The notes: a model not told the origin generated them from the sequence alone. A DNA stretch of 64,000 bases from Pseudoxanthomonas sp. z9 (GCF_006542425.1 NZ_VFID01000003.1:62001-126000); one strand, 5' to 3'; counted from the stretch's first letter, positions 16,589-29,434 are shown. Numbers and translations are program-made.

Positions 16589-16955
16589 GATTTATCTCCT
16601 GAGTCGTTCTGGCGCCCAGGGGAGGCGCTAAAAAACGACGTTGGTCACGCTCACATAGGAAACGTTAGTCAGCCGGGGGCTGTTTGTTAGAGTCTCGTTA
16701 ACCTCTGTGCCGCTCGTCTGCCGCCGAATGCGGTCCCTGCCCAGCCGACAATCGGTTGCCGGATCAAGTCGATAGGCGCCGTTCTTGCGTGCCGTCCGAA
16801 GTCTTCGACGGACTTTGGCGTCAATGCTAGGCTGTGCGCCCCGGGAGATGGCATGCCTCCCCGAACCGCCGGCACGCCGGCTGATGATGCCTACCGAAAC
16901 CCGCAATTTGGGGTGGTGGGCATGCGCCATCGCTCCCGTACTGGAGAAGTTGGCG
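16589..16955. other. Divergent intergenic region between Fap-like operon and crcB
   Basis: About 370 bp without a gene. It holds the promoter region of the minus-strand operon (relatively AT-rich 16620-16700) and, on the plus strand, the fluoride riboswitch described separately. I see no further ordered structure. Confidence 0.5.
16841..16895 (+). promoter_or_regulatory. Fluoride (crcB) riboswitch
   Basis: The sequence CCGGGAGATGGCATGCC, then CCCCGAACCGCCGGC, then GCCGGCTGATGATGCCTACC follows the crcB-motif order: G-rich start with GATG, a stem closed by GCC, the AAC-x-GCC pseudoknot arm, and the conserved CTGATG...GCCT 3' element. It ends about 60 nt before the CrcB start, so it controls the fluoride channel gene. 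Confidence 0.88.
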
Positions 16956-17342
16956 ATGCATTCCTTCCTGGCCGTTGCAGTGGGCGCCGCGCTCGGCGCG
17001 TGGGCGCGTTGGGGTCTGAGCGTCTGGCTCAATCCGCAGCATGCGCAGATGCCGCTCGGCACGCTCGCCGCCAACCTGATCGGCGGCTACGCGATCGGCG
17101 TGGCGATGGGCTGGCTGGCCCATCATCCCGCGTTGGCGCCGGAGTGGCGCCTGTTCGTGATCACCGGCCTGCTCGGTGGGCTGACCACCTTCTCCAGTTT
17201 TTCCGCCGAAGCCATGCAGTTGATCCTGCGCCTGCAATACGGCTGGGCGTTCGCCCTCATCGCCGTGCACGTGCTGGGTTCGCTGCTGATGACCGGCCTG
17301 GGACTGATGACGGTGCGGCTGCTGCGCGGCGTGACGGGCTGA
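16956..17342 (+). CDS. crcB: Fluoride ion channel CrcB (Fluc)
   Basis: A 128-aa four-helix membrane protein that exports fluoride as a dual-topology dimer. Family features: GAALGAWARWGLS in helix 1, PLGTLAANLIGGYAIG in helix 2, the central GLLGGLTTFSSFSAEAM motif with the polar Thr/Ser/Phe-box track, and a final hydrophobic helix. The ATG at 16956 is favoured by GGAG 9 nt upstream and by the family N-terminus; the in-frame extension upstream overlaps the fluoride riboswitch. The gene ends 33 nt before the convergent rarA stop. Confidence 0.95.
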   Translation: MHSFLAVAVGAALGAWARWGLSVWLNPQHAQMPLGTLAANLIGGYAIGVAMGWLAHHPALAPEWRLFVITGLLGGLTTFSSFSAEAMQLILRLQYGWAFALIAVHVLGSLLMTGLGLMTVRLLRGVTG

Positions 17343-17375
17343 TTCCCCACATCCGGACAACGCATTCCCACCCGC

Positions 17376-18749
17376 TTACTTGCGGGGTTTGCCCGCCCTC
17401 GCCTCGCGCCTGGCCTCGCGCAGGCGATCGAGTTTTTCCTTGAGCTTGATTTCCAGCCCGCGTTCGACCGGTTCGTAGTACACGCGTTCGCCCATCGCAT
17501 CGGGAAACGCCGTCTGGTCCAGCGCGATACCGCCTTCGGCATCGTGGTCGTACTGGTAGCCGCCGCCGTAGCCAAGCTGCTTCATCAGTTTGGTCGGGGC
17601 GTTGCGCAGGTGCAGCGGCACCTCCTGGGTGCCGTGTTCGCGCACGTCCTGCTTCGCCATCCCGAAGGCCTTGTAGCCCGCATTCGATTTGGCGGTGCTG
17701 GCCAGGTAGATCGCCACCTGCGCCAGCGCCAGATCGCCTTCCGGACTGCCCAATCGCTCGTACGTATCCCAGGCATCCACCGACATCTGCAGGGCGCGCG
17801 GATCCGCCAGGCCGATGTCCTCCACCGCCATCCGGGTCAACCGCCGCGCCAGATAGACCGGGTCGCAACCACCGTCCAGCATCCGCGCCAGCCAGTACAG
17901 CGCACCGTCGGGATTGGAACTGCGGATGGATTTGTGCAGCGCCGAGATCTGGTCGTAGAACTGCTCGCCGCCCTTGTCGAAACGGCGCGTGCGATCGGCC
18001 AGCACCTGCTGCAGGGTCTGCGGGGTGATGGTGTTGTCCTCGCCCGTCGCCAGTTCGGCGGCGATCTCCAGCAGGGTCAGCGCGCGGCGCACGTCGCCAT
18101 CGGCGGCGCCGGCGATTTCGCCCAGCGCCTCATCGCTGGCCTGCAGGCCTTGCCCGCCCAGGCCGCGTTCCCCGTCATCCACCGCCCGCCGCAGCGCGTG
18201 GCGGATGTCATCGGCCGAGACCGCCTCCATCACGTGCACGCGACAGCGCGAGAGCAATGCCGAGTTCAGTTCGAAGGACGGGTTCTCGGTGGTCGCGCCG
18301 ACGAACAGGATGGTGCCGCGCTCGATGTGCGGCAGGAACGCGTCCTGCTGGCCCTTGTTGAAGCGGTGCACCTCATCCACGAACAGCACGGTGCGCCGCC
18401 CTTCGGCGAAACGCTGCGCCGCCTCGGCCAGCACCGCGCGCACGTCCGGCAATCCGGACAGCACGGCGGAAATGGCCTGGAACTCGGCATCGGCGTACTG
18501 CGCCAGCAGCAGCGCCAGGGTGGTCTTGCCGCAGCCCGGCGGTCCCCACAGGATCATCGAATGCACGCGCCCGGACTCGACCGCGCGGCGCAGCGCGCTG
18601 CCGGGCGCGAGCAGCCTGCGCTGTCCCACCATCTCGTCCAGGGTGCGTGGCCGCATGCGTTCGGCCAGCGGCCGCATCGCCGAGCGATCGACACTCAGCA
18701 GATCCGCTTCCTGCGGGAACGGATTTCGTGTTTTCGGGGATCGTGCCAC
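17376..18749 (-). CDS. rarA: Replication-associated recombination protein A (RarA/MgsA)
   Basis: A 457-aa AAA+ ATPase related to clamp loaders, acting at stalled replication forks. Domains: Walker A ILWGPPGCGKTTLALLLA near 68-80, Walker B FVDEVHRFNKGQQDAFLPH, sensor motif GATTENPSFELNSALLSR, and the MgsA C-terminal tetramerisation region starting near FYDQISALHKSIRSSNPDGA. The N-terminal LAERMRPRTLDEMVGQ is diagnostic. The start is read as GTG at 18749. The C-terminus is basic (AREARAGKPRK). It follows lolA and ftsK in the same order as in Escherichia coli. Confidence 0.95.
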   Translation of the reverse strand: MARSPKTRNPFPQEADLLSVDRSAMRPLAERMRPRTLDEMVGQRRLLAPGSALRRAVESGRVHSMILWGPPGCGKTTLALLLAQYADAEFQAISAVLSGLPDVRAVLAEAAQRFAEGRRTVLFVDEVHRFNKGQQDAFLPHIERGTILFVGATTENPSFELNSALLSRCRVHVMEAVSADDIRHALRRAVDDGERGLGGQGLQASDEALGEIAGAADGDVRRALTLLEIAAELATGEDNTITPQTLQQVLADRTRRFDKGGEQFYDQISALHKSIRSSNPDGALYWLARMLDGGCDPVYLARRLTRMAVEDIGLADPRALQMSVDAWDTYERLGSPEGDLALAQVAIYLASTAKSNAGYKAFGMAKQDVREHGTQEVPLHLRNAPTKLMKQLGYGGGYQYDHDAEGGIALDQTAFPDAMGERVYYEPVERGLEIKLKEKLDRLREARREARAGKPRK

Positions 18750-18809
18750 CCGCCGATTCTACCGTCCGCGCGGCGCATTCGCGCCGTTGGATCGGCCGGT
18801 GAAAATGAA

Positions 18810-18840
18810 AGGACCGGATTCCCGATGGGAACCCGGTCCT
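18810..18840 (-). terminator. Terminator after lolA
   Basis: Minus-strand hairpin AGGACCGGGTTCCC / GGGAATCCGGTCCT (one interruption) followed by TTTCATTTTC, 36 nt past the lolA stop and before rarA. Confidence 0.7.
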
Positions 18841-18875
18841 GGATGGTCCGGCGGATGCGTGCTTGCGGTAGCGGC

Positions 18876-19502
18876 TCAGGAGCCGCCCACCACGTCCACG
18901 CCCGGACCCGGCGCGTACTTGAAGGTGCCGCCGGCGAACGAAGGATTGCGCTTCCAGCCACTGAACTTGATGCTGGTGCGCTGGCCGACCGCGTCGATGA
19001 CCTCCATCTGCGCCAGGCCCTTGCCGTCGAAACCCAGCCGCGCTGACTGGAAGTTGGCATCGCCATCGCGCTTGGGCGTCAGGGTCAGCCACTCCAGGCC
19101 GTTCTGGCTGCCGGTTTCCTTGACGTTGAACTGCTGGTCCAGCTTGCCGGGATCGATCAGCGCCGACAGCGGGCTGTTCTGCTCCTCGATACCCTGCTCG
19201 CGCACCGTGGCCTGCTTCAGATCCGGATCGTAGACCCACACCTGCTTGCCGTCGGCGACGATCAACTGCTCGTAGGGCTTGTTGTATTCCCAGCGGAACA
19301 GGCGCGGCGCGGACAGCGCGACGCGGCCGTTGGAGGTTTCCTTGAGCTTGCCGCCGCCGTCGTGGACCTGCTGGACGAACTGGCCGTCCAAGCCCTTGAG
19401 TCCGGTGGTGAAGGCCTTGAGTTGGTCGCGGGCGCCGGCGAAGGCGTTGCCGGCGAACAGCGCGGCGGCGATGAGGACGGCGGGACGGGCGATTCGAATC
19501 AT
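18876..19502 (-). CDS. lolA: Outer-membrane lipoprotein carrier protein LolA
   Basis: A 208-aa periplasmic chaperone that accepts lipoproteins from LolCDE and delivers them to LolB. A signal peptide (AVLIAAALFAGNAFA) precedes the mature part. Family segments are LKGLDGQFVQQVHD, SAPRLFRWEYNKPYEQLIVADGKQVWVYDPDL, QATVR, and FSGWKRNPSF near the C-terminus. The gene lies between ftsK and rarA as in enterobacteria. The end is GVDVVGGS; the length is normal. Confidence 0.94.
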   Translation of the reverse strand: MIRIARPAVLIAAALFAGNAFAGARDQLKAFTTGLKGLDGQFVQQVHDGGGKLKETSNGRVALSAPRLFRWEYNKPYEQLIVADGKQVWVYDPDLKQATVREQGIEEQNSPLSALIDPGKLDQQFNVKETGSQNGLEWLTLTPKRDGDANFQSARLGFDGKGLAQMEVIDAVGQRTSIKFSGWKRNPSFAGGTFKYAPGPGVDVVGGS

Positions 19503-19641
19503 GGCGTCTGCAAGGTCTGGGGTTCGGATTCGGCGCCGAGTGTGCCCCGGCGAGTCTGAATGAGGCGCATCGCGTTCGCCCGGGCGCCGCGCGCCATGAA
19601 CCGGCGTTCAGGCTGCCGGCGCGCGGACGTGTCCTGAAGCT

Positions 19642-23282
<3,641 letters not shown>

Positions 23283-23283
<1 letters not shown>

Positions 23284-23702
23284 TGCTGCGCATCAGCGCG
23301 GACCCGGCGGAGCTGGATTTCGAACGGGTCCACGCCTTCCTGCGCGATTCCTACTGGGCGGCGGGCATTCCCGCCGCCACCCTGCGCCGCGCGCTGGATC
23401 ATTCGGTCTGCTATGGCGGCTTCCTCGACGGCACGCAGATCGCCTTCGCGCGCGCGGTGACCGACCAGGCCACCTTCGCCTACCTCGCCGACGTGTTCGT
23501 CGACGAGGCCCATCGCGGCCAGGGCCATGGCCGCGCCATCGTGCGCGCGCTGCTGGACGATCCGCGCCTGCAAGGGTTGCGCCGGCTGCACCTGGTCACC
23601 CGCGACATGCAACCGCTGTACGCCGGATTCGGATTCGAGCCGCTGAGCCAGCCGGAGCGGCACATGCAGAAGCACGATCCGGACGTCTATCGCCGCGGCT
23701 GA
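23283..23702 (+). CDS. GNAT-family N-acetyltransferase
   Basis: A 139-aa single-domain GNAT. The acetyl-CoA binding motif A is VFVDEAHRGQGHGRAIVRAL at about 63-82 (R/Q-x-x-G-x-G/A variant), followed by LHLVTRDMQPLYAGFGFEPL with the typical Y-x-x-F-G-F ending strand. The substrate is unknown. The start codon overlaps the trxB stop (TGATG), so expression is likely coupled to trxB. Such short GNATs next to trxB could act on small amines or protein N-termini; nothing in the sequence decides. Confidence 0.85.
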
Positions 23703-23706
23703 AACC

Positions 23707-24846
23707 GTGTCCGCCCCTCCCCGTCTCCGCCTGCTCGACGATTTGTCGGCGATTCCCGCCGCCGCGTGGGACGCGCTGCACGATGGCCGCAATCCGTTCG
23801 TCGCGCACGCCTTTCTGGCCGGGCTGGAACGGCACGGCTGCGTGCGCGCGGACTGGGGCTGGACGCCACGCCACGCGACGCTGTGGGAAGGCGACACGCT
23901 GGTCGCGGCGGCACCGGCGTACCTGAAGGACAATTCGCACGGCGAGTTCGTGTTCGACCATGCCTGGGCGCAGGCCTATGCACGCTACGGCCGCGATTAT
24001 TTCCCCAAGTGGCTGTGCGCGGTGCCCTATTCGCCCGTGACCGGCCCACGCCTGCTGGCGCCCACCGCCGCCTCGCGCCGGCAATTGATCGACGCACTGG
24101 CCGAACGCGCGGACGAGGACGGGCTGTCCTCGGTGCATGTCAATTTCCATCCGCAGGCGGAGGACGCGGCGTTCGACCCGACCTGGCTGTCCCGCACCGA
24201 CGTGCAGTACCACTGGCGCAACGACGCCGGCTGGACGGATTTCGACGCCTTCCTGGCCGCCTTCGACCACAAGCACCGCAAGAACATCCGCCAGGAGCGC
24301 GCGCGGGTCGCGCGTGCCGGCGTGACGTTCCGGACCGTCCATGGCGGCGATGCCAGTGACGCCGATCTGGACGCCATGTTCGGCTTCTACCTGCAGACCT
24401 TCCACGATTACGGCAACTCGCCCGCGCTCACCCGTGCGTTCTTCCATCACCTGGCCCGGGCCTTGCCGCGCCAGCTGGTACTGTTCCTGGCCGAACGCGG
24501 CGGCGAAGCCATCGCAGGCGCGTTTTGCCTGCGCGGCGGCGACACCCTGTACGGGCGCTACTGGGGCGGCCTCCAGAACCTGCCCGGCCTGCATTTCGAG
24601 ACCTGCTACTACCAGGGCATCGAGTATTGCCTGCGCGAAGGCCTGCGGGTGTTCGAACCCGGCGCGCAGGGCGAGCACAAGATCGCCCGCGGTTTCCTGC
24701 CGGTGTTCGTGCGCAGCCGCCACCGCATCGCCGATCCCGCGTTCGCCGAGGCGCTGGGCCGCTGGTGCGAGGAGGAAACCCTGGCGATGCGCCGCTACGC
24801 CGCCACCCTAGCCGCGCATTCGCCGTTCAAGGCCGCCGCGCCTTAG
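23707..24846 (+). CDS. FemAB-like GNAT-fold protein (DUF482/PF04339 type)
   Basis: A 379-aa soluble protein with GTG start 4 nt after the previous gene. Segments typical of this FemAB-related family: NPFVAHAFLAGLERHGC, WTPRHATLWEG, AAPAYLKDNSHGEFVFDHAWA, SSVHVNFHP, FDAFLAAFDHKHRKNIRQER, FYLQTFHDYGNSPALTRAFF, and GRYWGGLQNLPGLHFETCYY. The family adopts a double GNAT fold as in peptidoglycan aminoacyltransferases, but its substrate is not established. Location directly before aat, another GNAT-fold enzyme that uses aminoacyl-tRNA, is notable. The role is unknown. Confidence 0.8.
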   Translation: MSAPPRLRLLDDLSAIPAAAWDALHDGRNPFVAHAFLAGLERHGCVRADWGWTPRHATLWEGDTLVAAAPAYLKDNSHGEFVFDHAWAQAYARYGRDYFPKWLCAVPYSPVTGPRLLAPTAASRRQLIDALAERADEDGLSSVHVNFHPQAEDAAFDPTWLSRTDVQYHWRNDAGWTDFDAFLAAFDHKHRKNIRQERARVARAGVTFRTVHGGDASDADLDAMFGFYLQTFHDYGNSPALTRAFFHHLARALPRQLVLFLAERGGEAIAGAFCLRGGDTLYGRYWGGLQNLPGLHFETCYYQGIEYCLREGLRVFEPGAQGEHKIARGFLPVFVRSRHRIADPAFAEALGRWCEEETLAMRRYAATLAAHSPFKAAAP

Positions 24847-24892
24847 CCCCACGACGTGGCGACACGCCGCGCCCGGCGCCGATAATGCGGCC

Positions 24893-25639
24893 ATGAGCCA
24901 GCGTCCCTTCCTGCTCGCGCCCGAACCCGATGCGCCATTTCCGCCGGCGGAGCTTGCCCTGCGCCAACCCGACGGCCTGTTGGCGATCGGCGGCGATCTG
25001 AGCCTGCCGCGGCTGCTCAACGCCTACCGCGGCGGCATCTTTCCCTGGTTCTCGGAGGGCCAGCCGCTGCTGTGGTGGTCGCCGGACCCGCGCATGGTGT
25101 TCCGCACCGACCGGTTGCATCTGGCCTCGCGGTTCCGGCGCAGCCTGCGCCGTTCGACCTGGCAGGTCCGCGCCGATACCGCCTTCGCGTCGGTGGTCGC
25201 CGAGTGCGCCATCCGCCCGCGGCCGGGCCAGGACGGCACCTGGATCACCCCCTCCATGCAGGACGCCTACCTGGCCCTGCACCGCGCGGGCCACGCACAT
25301 TCCATCGAGGTGTTCGACAGCGACCGCCTGATCGGTGGCCTGTACGGGGTGGCCATCGGCCGGATGTTCTTCGGCGAAAGCATGTTCAGCGCGGACAGTG
25401 GCGGTTCCAAGGTCGCCATCGCCGCACTCGCCCACACTCTGCACGCCTGGGGCTGGCCGCTGATTGACGCCCAGGTGGAAAACCCGCACCTGCTGAGCCT
25501 GGGCGCCGAACGTATCCCCCGCGCCGGGTTCCTGCAGCAGGTCCGAGGCCTGGTGGACCAACCCGAGCCGGCGGCGGCCTGGAGCGTTCGCTTTGGCGAG
25601 TTTCCCGCCGCCCGACTGGCGGACGCCACGGCGCATTAA
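24893..25639 (+). CDS. aat: Leucyl/phenylalanyl-tRNA--protein transferase
   Basis: A 248-aa enzyme that adds Leu or Phe from aminoacyl-tRNA to proteins with N-terminal Arg/Lys, creating N-degrons. Family motifs: [85 protein letters not shown], and [15 protein letters not shown]. Substrates are handed to ClpS/ClpA, both encoded about 3 kb downstream. Normal length; infA follows 86 nt later. Confidence 0.96.
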   Translation: MSQRPFLLAPEPDAPFPPAELALRQPDGLLAIGGDLSLPRLLNAYRGGIFPWFSEGQPLLWWSPDPRMVFRTDRLHLASRFRRSLRRSTWQVRADTAFASVVAECAIRPRPGQDGTWITPSMQDAYLALHRAGHAHSIEVFDSDRLIGGLYGVAIGRMFFGESMFSADSGGSKVAIAALAHTLHAWGWPLIDAQVENPHLLSLGAERIPRAGFLQQVRGLVDQPEPAAAWSVRFGEFPAARLADATAH

Positions 25640-25725
25640 CGGTATTTTTGCGCGCGGCGCCTCAGCGGCGTACAATGGCGGACTTTATCGCCCTGGCCAT
25701 CTCCGGCCGCACAGCACAGGTCTGC

Positions 25726-25944
25726 ATGTCGAAAGACGATTCCATCGAATTTGAAGGCACCGTCACCGAAACGCTGCCGAACACCATGTTCCGGGTCAAG
25801 CTGGAAAACGGGCATGAAATCATCGCCCACATTTCCGGTCGCATGCGCAAGAACTACATCCGCATCCTGACCGGCGACAAGGTCAAGGTCGAAATGACCC
25901 CCTACGACCTGACCAAGGGTCGCATTACCTATCGCATGAAATAA
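25726..25944 (+). CDS. infA: Translation initiation factor IF-1
   Basis: A 72-aa S1/OB-fold protein that occupies the ribosomal A site during initiation. Sequence [18 protein letters not shown], then [35 protein letters not shown] and the ending [14 protein letters not shown] are nearly invariant in proteobacteria. The ATG at 25726 gives the canonical N-terminus; the reading frame extends upstream without family resemblance. A strong terminator follows the stop by about 20 nt. Confidence 0.98.
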   Translation: MSKDDSIEFEGTVTETLPNTMFRVKLENGHEIIAHISGRMRKNYIRILTGDKVKVEMTPYDLTKGRITYRMK

Positions 25945-25964
25945 TCGCGATAAGTTTTTGATTA

Positions 25965-25989
25965 AAAAGGGCGCCTTTGGCGCCCTTTT
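25965..25989 (+). terminator. infA intrinsic terminator
   Basis: Perfect 11-bp stem AAAAGGGCGCC / GGCGCCCTTTT with a TTT loop, followed by a short T-rich tract, about 20 nt past the infA stop. Confidence 0.9.
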
Positions 25990-26058
25990 GTTTTGGCCAC
26001 CCGTTGGTGCATCAGCACGAGCACGGTCGGTCCATGCCCCGCCCTCGCACCCGGCAAC

Positions 26059-26089
26059 AAAAAAAGCCGGAGCATCGCGGCTCCGGCTT
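26059..26089 (-). terminator. clpA intrinsic terminator
   Basis: Minus-strand stem GCCGGAGC / GCTCCGGC (extended by AA/TT) followed by seven T, about 40 nt beyond the clpA stop. Confidence 0.9.
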
Positions 26090-26128
26090 CGAATGGTTCG
26101 TCCCGTCACCGGGACGGGCTCCGGCACC

Positions 26129-28411
26129 TCAGACCGTCACCGGCAACAGCCTCTCCGGTTCGGCCTGGGTTTCCACCACCAGTTCGCCGTCGCGCACGTC
26201 GATACTGACCCGGCCGCCGTTGATCAGCTTGCCGAACAGCAGTTCGTCCGCCAGCGGGCGCTTGACCTTGTCCTGGATCAGGCGCGCCATCGGGCGCGCG
26301 CCCATCAGCGGATCGAAACCGTGCTGGGCCAGCCAGTCGCGCGCCGCCGGTGTCGCCGACAGGCTGACGTGCTTCTCCTGCAGCAACATCTCCAGTTCGA
26401 TCAGGAACTTGTCCACCACCCGCAGGATGTGGTCGAAGCCCAACGCCTGGAACTGCACCACCGCGTCTAGCCGATTGCGGAATTCCGGGGTGAAGCTGCG
26501 GCGGATCACCTCCATCGCGTCGGTCGAATGATCCTGCTGGGTGAAGCCGATCGAACGCCGCGACGCCTGCGCCGCGCCGGCATTGGTGGTCATCACCAGG
26601 ATCACGTTCTTGAAGTTCGCTTCGCGACCGTTGGTGTCGGTCAGCACGCCGCGATCCATCACCTGCAACAGGATGTTGAAGATGTCCGGATGCGCCTTCT
26701 CGACCTCGTCCAGCAGCAGCACGCAGTGCGGGGTCTTGACGATTTTCTCGGTCAGCAGGCCGCCCTGGTCGAAACCGACGTAGCCCGGAGGCGCGCCGAT
26801 CAGGCGGCTGACCGAATGCGGCTCCATGTACTCGGACATGTCGAAACGGACCAGCTCGATGCCCAGTTGCAGCGCCAGTTGCTTGGTCACCTCGGTCTTG
26901 CCCACGCCGGTGGGGCCGGCGAACAGGAAATTGCCGATCGGCTTGTCCGGATTGCCCAGCCCCGAACGGGCCAGCTTGATCGCCGATGCCAGGGTCTCGA
27001 TGGCCGGGTCCTGGCCGAAGATCACCATCTTCAGGTTGCGCTCCAGGTGCTGCAGCACGTCCTTGTCGGACGAGGTGACCTGCTTGGCCGGAATGCGCGC
27101 CATCTTCGCCACGATGGTCTCGATTTCCTCGATGTCGATCAGATCCTTGCGCTGGCCTTCCGGCAGCAGCCGCTGGCGCGCGCCGGCCTCGTCGATCACG
27201 TCGATGGCCTTGTCCGGCAGCAGGCGGTCGCCGATGTGCTTGACCGACAGGTCGACCGCGGCCTGCAGCGCCTCGTCGGCGTAGGTGACGCCATGGTGCG
27301 CCTCGTACTTGGGCTTCAGGCCCTGCAGGATCTGGAACGCCTCGCCCACGGTCGGTTCGACGATGTCGATTTTCTGGAAGCGCCGCGCGAGCGCGCGATC
27401 CTTCTCGAAGATGCCGCGGTATTCCTGGAACGTGGTCGACCCGATGCAGCGCAGTTCGCCCGAGGCCAGCGCAGGCTTGATCAGGTTGCTGGCATCCATG
27501 GTGCCGCCGCTGGCGGAGCCGGCGCCGATGATCGTGTGGATCTCGTCGATGAAGAGGACCGCGCCCGGGATCTTGCGGATCGCCGCCAGCACGCCCTTCA
27601 GGCGCTTCTCGAAATCGCCGCGGTACTTGGTGCCCGCGACCAGCGCGCCCAGGTCCAGCGAGTAGATGGTGGCGTCCAGCAGGACGTCCGGCACCTCGCC
27701 TTCCACGATGCGCTTGGCCAGGCCCTCGGCCAGGGCGGTCTTGCCCACGCCGGCCTCGCCGACGTAGAGCGGGTTGTTCTTGCGGCGCCGGCACAGGACC
27801 TGGATGGTCCGCTCGACCTCGTCGGCGCGACCGACCAGCGGGTCGATCTTGCCCTGCCGGGCCAGATCGTTGAGGTTGCTGGCGAACTCGGTCAGGGCAT
27901 CGCCCTTGCCGTCGCCCTCGCCCGCTTCGGCCTTGCCACCCTCGCCCTCGTGGGCGCCCTGGCCTTCACCTTCCTCGCCCTGCTTGGCGATGCCGTGGGA
28001 CAGGTAGTTCACCACGTCCAGGCGGGTGACATCCTGCTGGTTGAGGAAATAGACCGCGTGCGAATCCTTCTCGCCGAAGATGGCCACCAGCACGTTGGCG
28101 CCGGTGACCTCCTTCTTGCCCGAGGACTGCACGTGGTAGACCGCGCGCTGGAGCACCCGCTGGAAGCCCAGGGTGGGCTGGGTGTCGCGGCCGTCATCCT
28201 CGGCCAGACGGGACACCGAGGCCTCGATGGCCTGTTCCAGTTCCTGCTGCAGGCGGCCGGAATCGGCGCCACATGCCTTCAGCACCGCCTGCGCGGACGG
28301 GTTCTCCAACAGCGAGAGCAACAGGTGCTCCACCGTCATGAACTCGTGCCGTGCTTCGCGGGCGCGCTTGTAGCACTGGCCGATGGTTTGCTCGAGATCT
28401 TTGCTGAACAT
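26129..28411 (-). CDS. clpA: ATP-dependent Clp protease ATP-binding subunit ClpA
   Basis: A 760-aa AAA+ unfoldase for ClpP. The N-terminal double Clp repeat (about 1-140) binds ClpS. D1 has Walker A GEAGVGKTALAEGLA and Walker B VLFIDEIHTIIGAG; D2 has Walker A GPTGVGKTEVTKQLA, VLLLDEVEKAHPDIF and the ClpP-loop region. The linker between N-domain and D1 (about 143-172) is unusually Gly/Glu-rich (GEEGEGQGAHEGEGGK and on). The start at 28411 is the family N-terminus MFSKDLEQTIGQCY with GGAGG upstream; a longer frame upstream is rejected. Partner clpS lies 125 nt upstream on the same strand. Confidence 0.96.
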   Translation of the reverse strand: MFSKDLEQTIGQCYKRAREARHEFMTVEHLLLSLLENPSAQAVLKACGADSGRLQQELEQAIEASVSRLAEDDGRDTQPTLGFQRVLQRAVYHVQSSGKKEVTGANVLVAIFGEKDSHAVYFLNQQDVTRLDVVNYLSHGIAKQGEEGEGQGAHEGEGGKAEAGEGDGKGDALTEFASNLNDLARQGKIDPLVGRADEVERTIQVLCRRRKNNPLYVGEAGVGKTALAEGLAKRIVEGEVPDVLLDATIYSLDLGALVAGTKYRGDFEKRLKGVLAAIRKIPGAVLFIDEIHTIIGAGSASGGTMDASNLIKPALASGELRCIGSTTFQEYRGIFEKDRALARRFQKIDIVEPTVGEAFQILQGLKPKYEAHHGVTYADEALQAAVDLSVKHIGDRLLPDKAIDVIDEAGARQRLLPEGQRKDLIDIEEIETIVAKMARIPAKQVTSSDKDVLQHLERNLKMVIFGQDPAIETLASAIKLARSGLGNPDKPIGNFLFAGPTGVGKTEVTKQLALQLGIELVRFDMSEYMEPHSVSRLIGAPPGYVGFDQGGLLTEKIVKTPHCVLLLDEVEKAHPDIFNILLQVMDRGVLTDTNGREANFKNVILVMTTNAGAAQASRRSIGFTQQDHSTDAMEVIRRSFTPEFRNRLDAVVQFQALGFDHILRVVDKFLIELEMLLQEKHVSLSATPAARDWLAQHGFDPLMGARPMARLIQDKVKRPLADELLFGKLINGGRVSIDVRDGELVVETQAEPERLLPVTV

Positions 28412-28535
28412 GGTCGCCTCCGGGGCCGATGCCGACAATATGCGGCCTGAGGGGTGGATTTCCATCACCCATCCGGATTTCAGTGTTCAGGAATCGTTGC
28501 CTTGCAAGGGCCGGCGGCGCCCAAACATCGAAACC

Positions 28536-28856
28536 TCAGGACTTCTCCATCGTGCACAGCAGCGGGTGCTGGTTCACCCGCGAAAACTCGTTGACCTGGG
28601 CCACCTTGGATTCGGCCACCTCGCGGGTGTAGACCCCGCAGACGGCGCGGCCCCGGGTATGGACGTGCAGCATGATCTGGGTGGCCTTTTCCAGGTCCAT
28701 GCCGAAGAACTGTTGCAGGACGACCACGACGAAATCCATCGGGGTGTAATCGTCATTGAGCAATACCACCTGGTAGAGCGGCGGCGGCGCCACCTCCGGT
28801 TTTCCGGTCTCCACCAGGACGGCGTGGTCGCGTTCGTTTTCATGCTTGCGGGACAT
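28536..28856 (-). CDS. clpS: ATP-dependent Clp protease adaptor ClpS
   Basis: A 106-aa N-recognin that delivers N-end-rule substrates to ClpAP. A flexible N-terminus is followed by the core [36 protein letters not shown] (Met gatekeeper and ClpA-binding His region), and [17 protein letters not shown]. The start at 28856 (MSRKHEN) is preferred over a longer frame. Transcribed before clpA on the minus strand, as in E. coli. Confidence 0.96.
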   Translation of the reverse strand: MSRKHENERDHAVLVETGKPEVAPPPLYQVVLLNDDYTPMDFVVVVLQQFFGMDLEKATQIMLHVHTRGRAVCGVYTREVAESKVAQVNEFSRVNQHPLLCTMEKS

Positions 28857-28933
28857 ACGGCAATTATACGGATTGGACGCCCAACGAGCTTGCACGCACA
28901 ATTAACCCCTTTCCCCCAATGGACTGCCCTCAG

Positions 28934-29419
28934 ATGAAATCCGCCGCACTCGCCCTCGTCCTCGCCGCCGTCGCGGGCCTGCCCGCCGCGCACGCCGCCG
29001 ATGCCGACCCGGCCATCGCCAAGCAACTCAAGGCGCTCGGCTACGAGTACGAGGTGGACGAGGACGGCGACTACAAGCTGCTGATGGCCACCGGCGACAA
29101 CGAGGAGCGCAGCCAGATCGTCTACATCCGCTCGGCCGTGGAGACCTACGGCAAGCACCGGGTCCGCGAGCTGTGGTCGTATGCCTACCAGTCGCCGAGC
29201 GAATCGCTGCCGGCGGTGGTCGCCAACCGCCTGCTGGACGCCTCCAATGCGCTGATCCTCGGTTCCTGGGTCAAGCAGGATCGCAGCGCCGTCTACGTGG
29301 CCAAGCTGCCGGCCGACGCCAGCACCGAACTGCTGGAAGATGCGATTTCCGCCGCCGCCGTTTCGGCCGACGCGATGGAAGTCGAACTGGCCGAAGATCC
29401 GGCTTCCGACGACTATTGA
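28934..29419 (+). CDS. Exported acidic protein, unknown function (possible YbjN-like fold)
   Basis: A 161-aa protein with signal peptide MKSAALALVLAAVAGLPAAHA. The mature part is acidic with one compact domain: IAKQLKALGYEYEVDEDGDY, then KLLMATGDNEERSQIVYIRS, then LWSYAYQSP and an acidic C-terminus VELAEDPASDDY. The D-E-D-G-D-x-x-L...Q-x-V-x-I pattern is reminiscent of YbjN/sensory chaperone-like domains, but I cannot confirm it. An ATG 15 nt earlier (28919) is also possible; the later one puts the signal peptide at the N-terminus. It diverges from clpS across a 77-nt gap and precedes the nudix gene by 15 nt. Confidence 0.65.
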   Translation: MKSAALALVLAAVAGLPAAHAADADPAIAKQLKALGYEYEVDEDGDYKLLMATGDNEERSQIVYIRSAVETYGKHRVRELWSYAYQSPSESLPAVVANRLLDASNALILGSWVKQDRSAVYVAKLPADASTELLEDAISAAAVSADAMEVELAEDPASDDY

Positions 29420-29434
29420 TTCCGGGAAGCGTCC

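Noticed and set aside
26528-28450. 640-codon open frame antisense to clpA
   Set aside because: Mirror frame of a certain gene; low-complexity Leu/Asp/Val-rich product without motifs.
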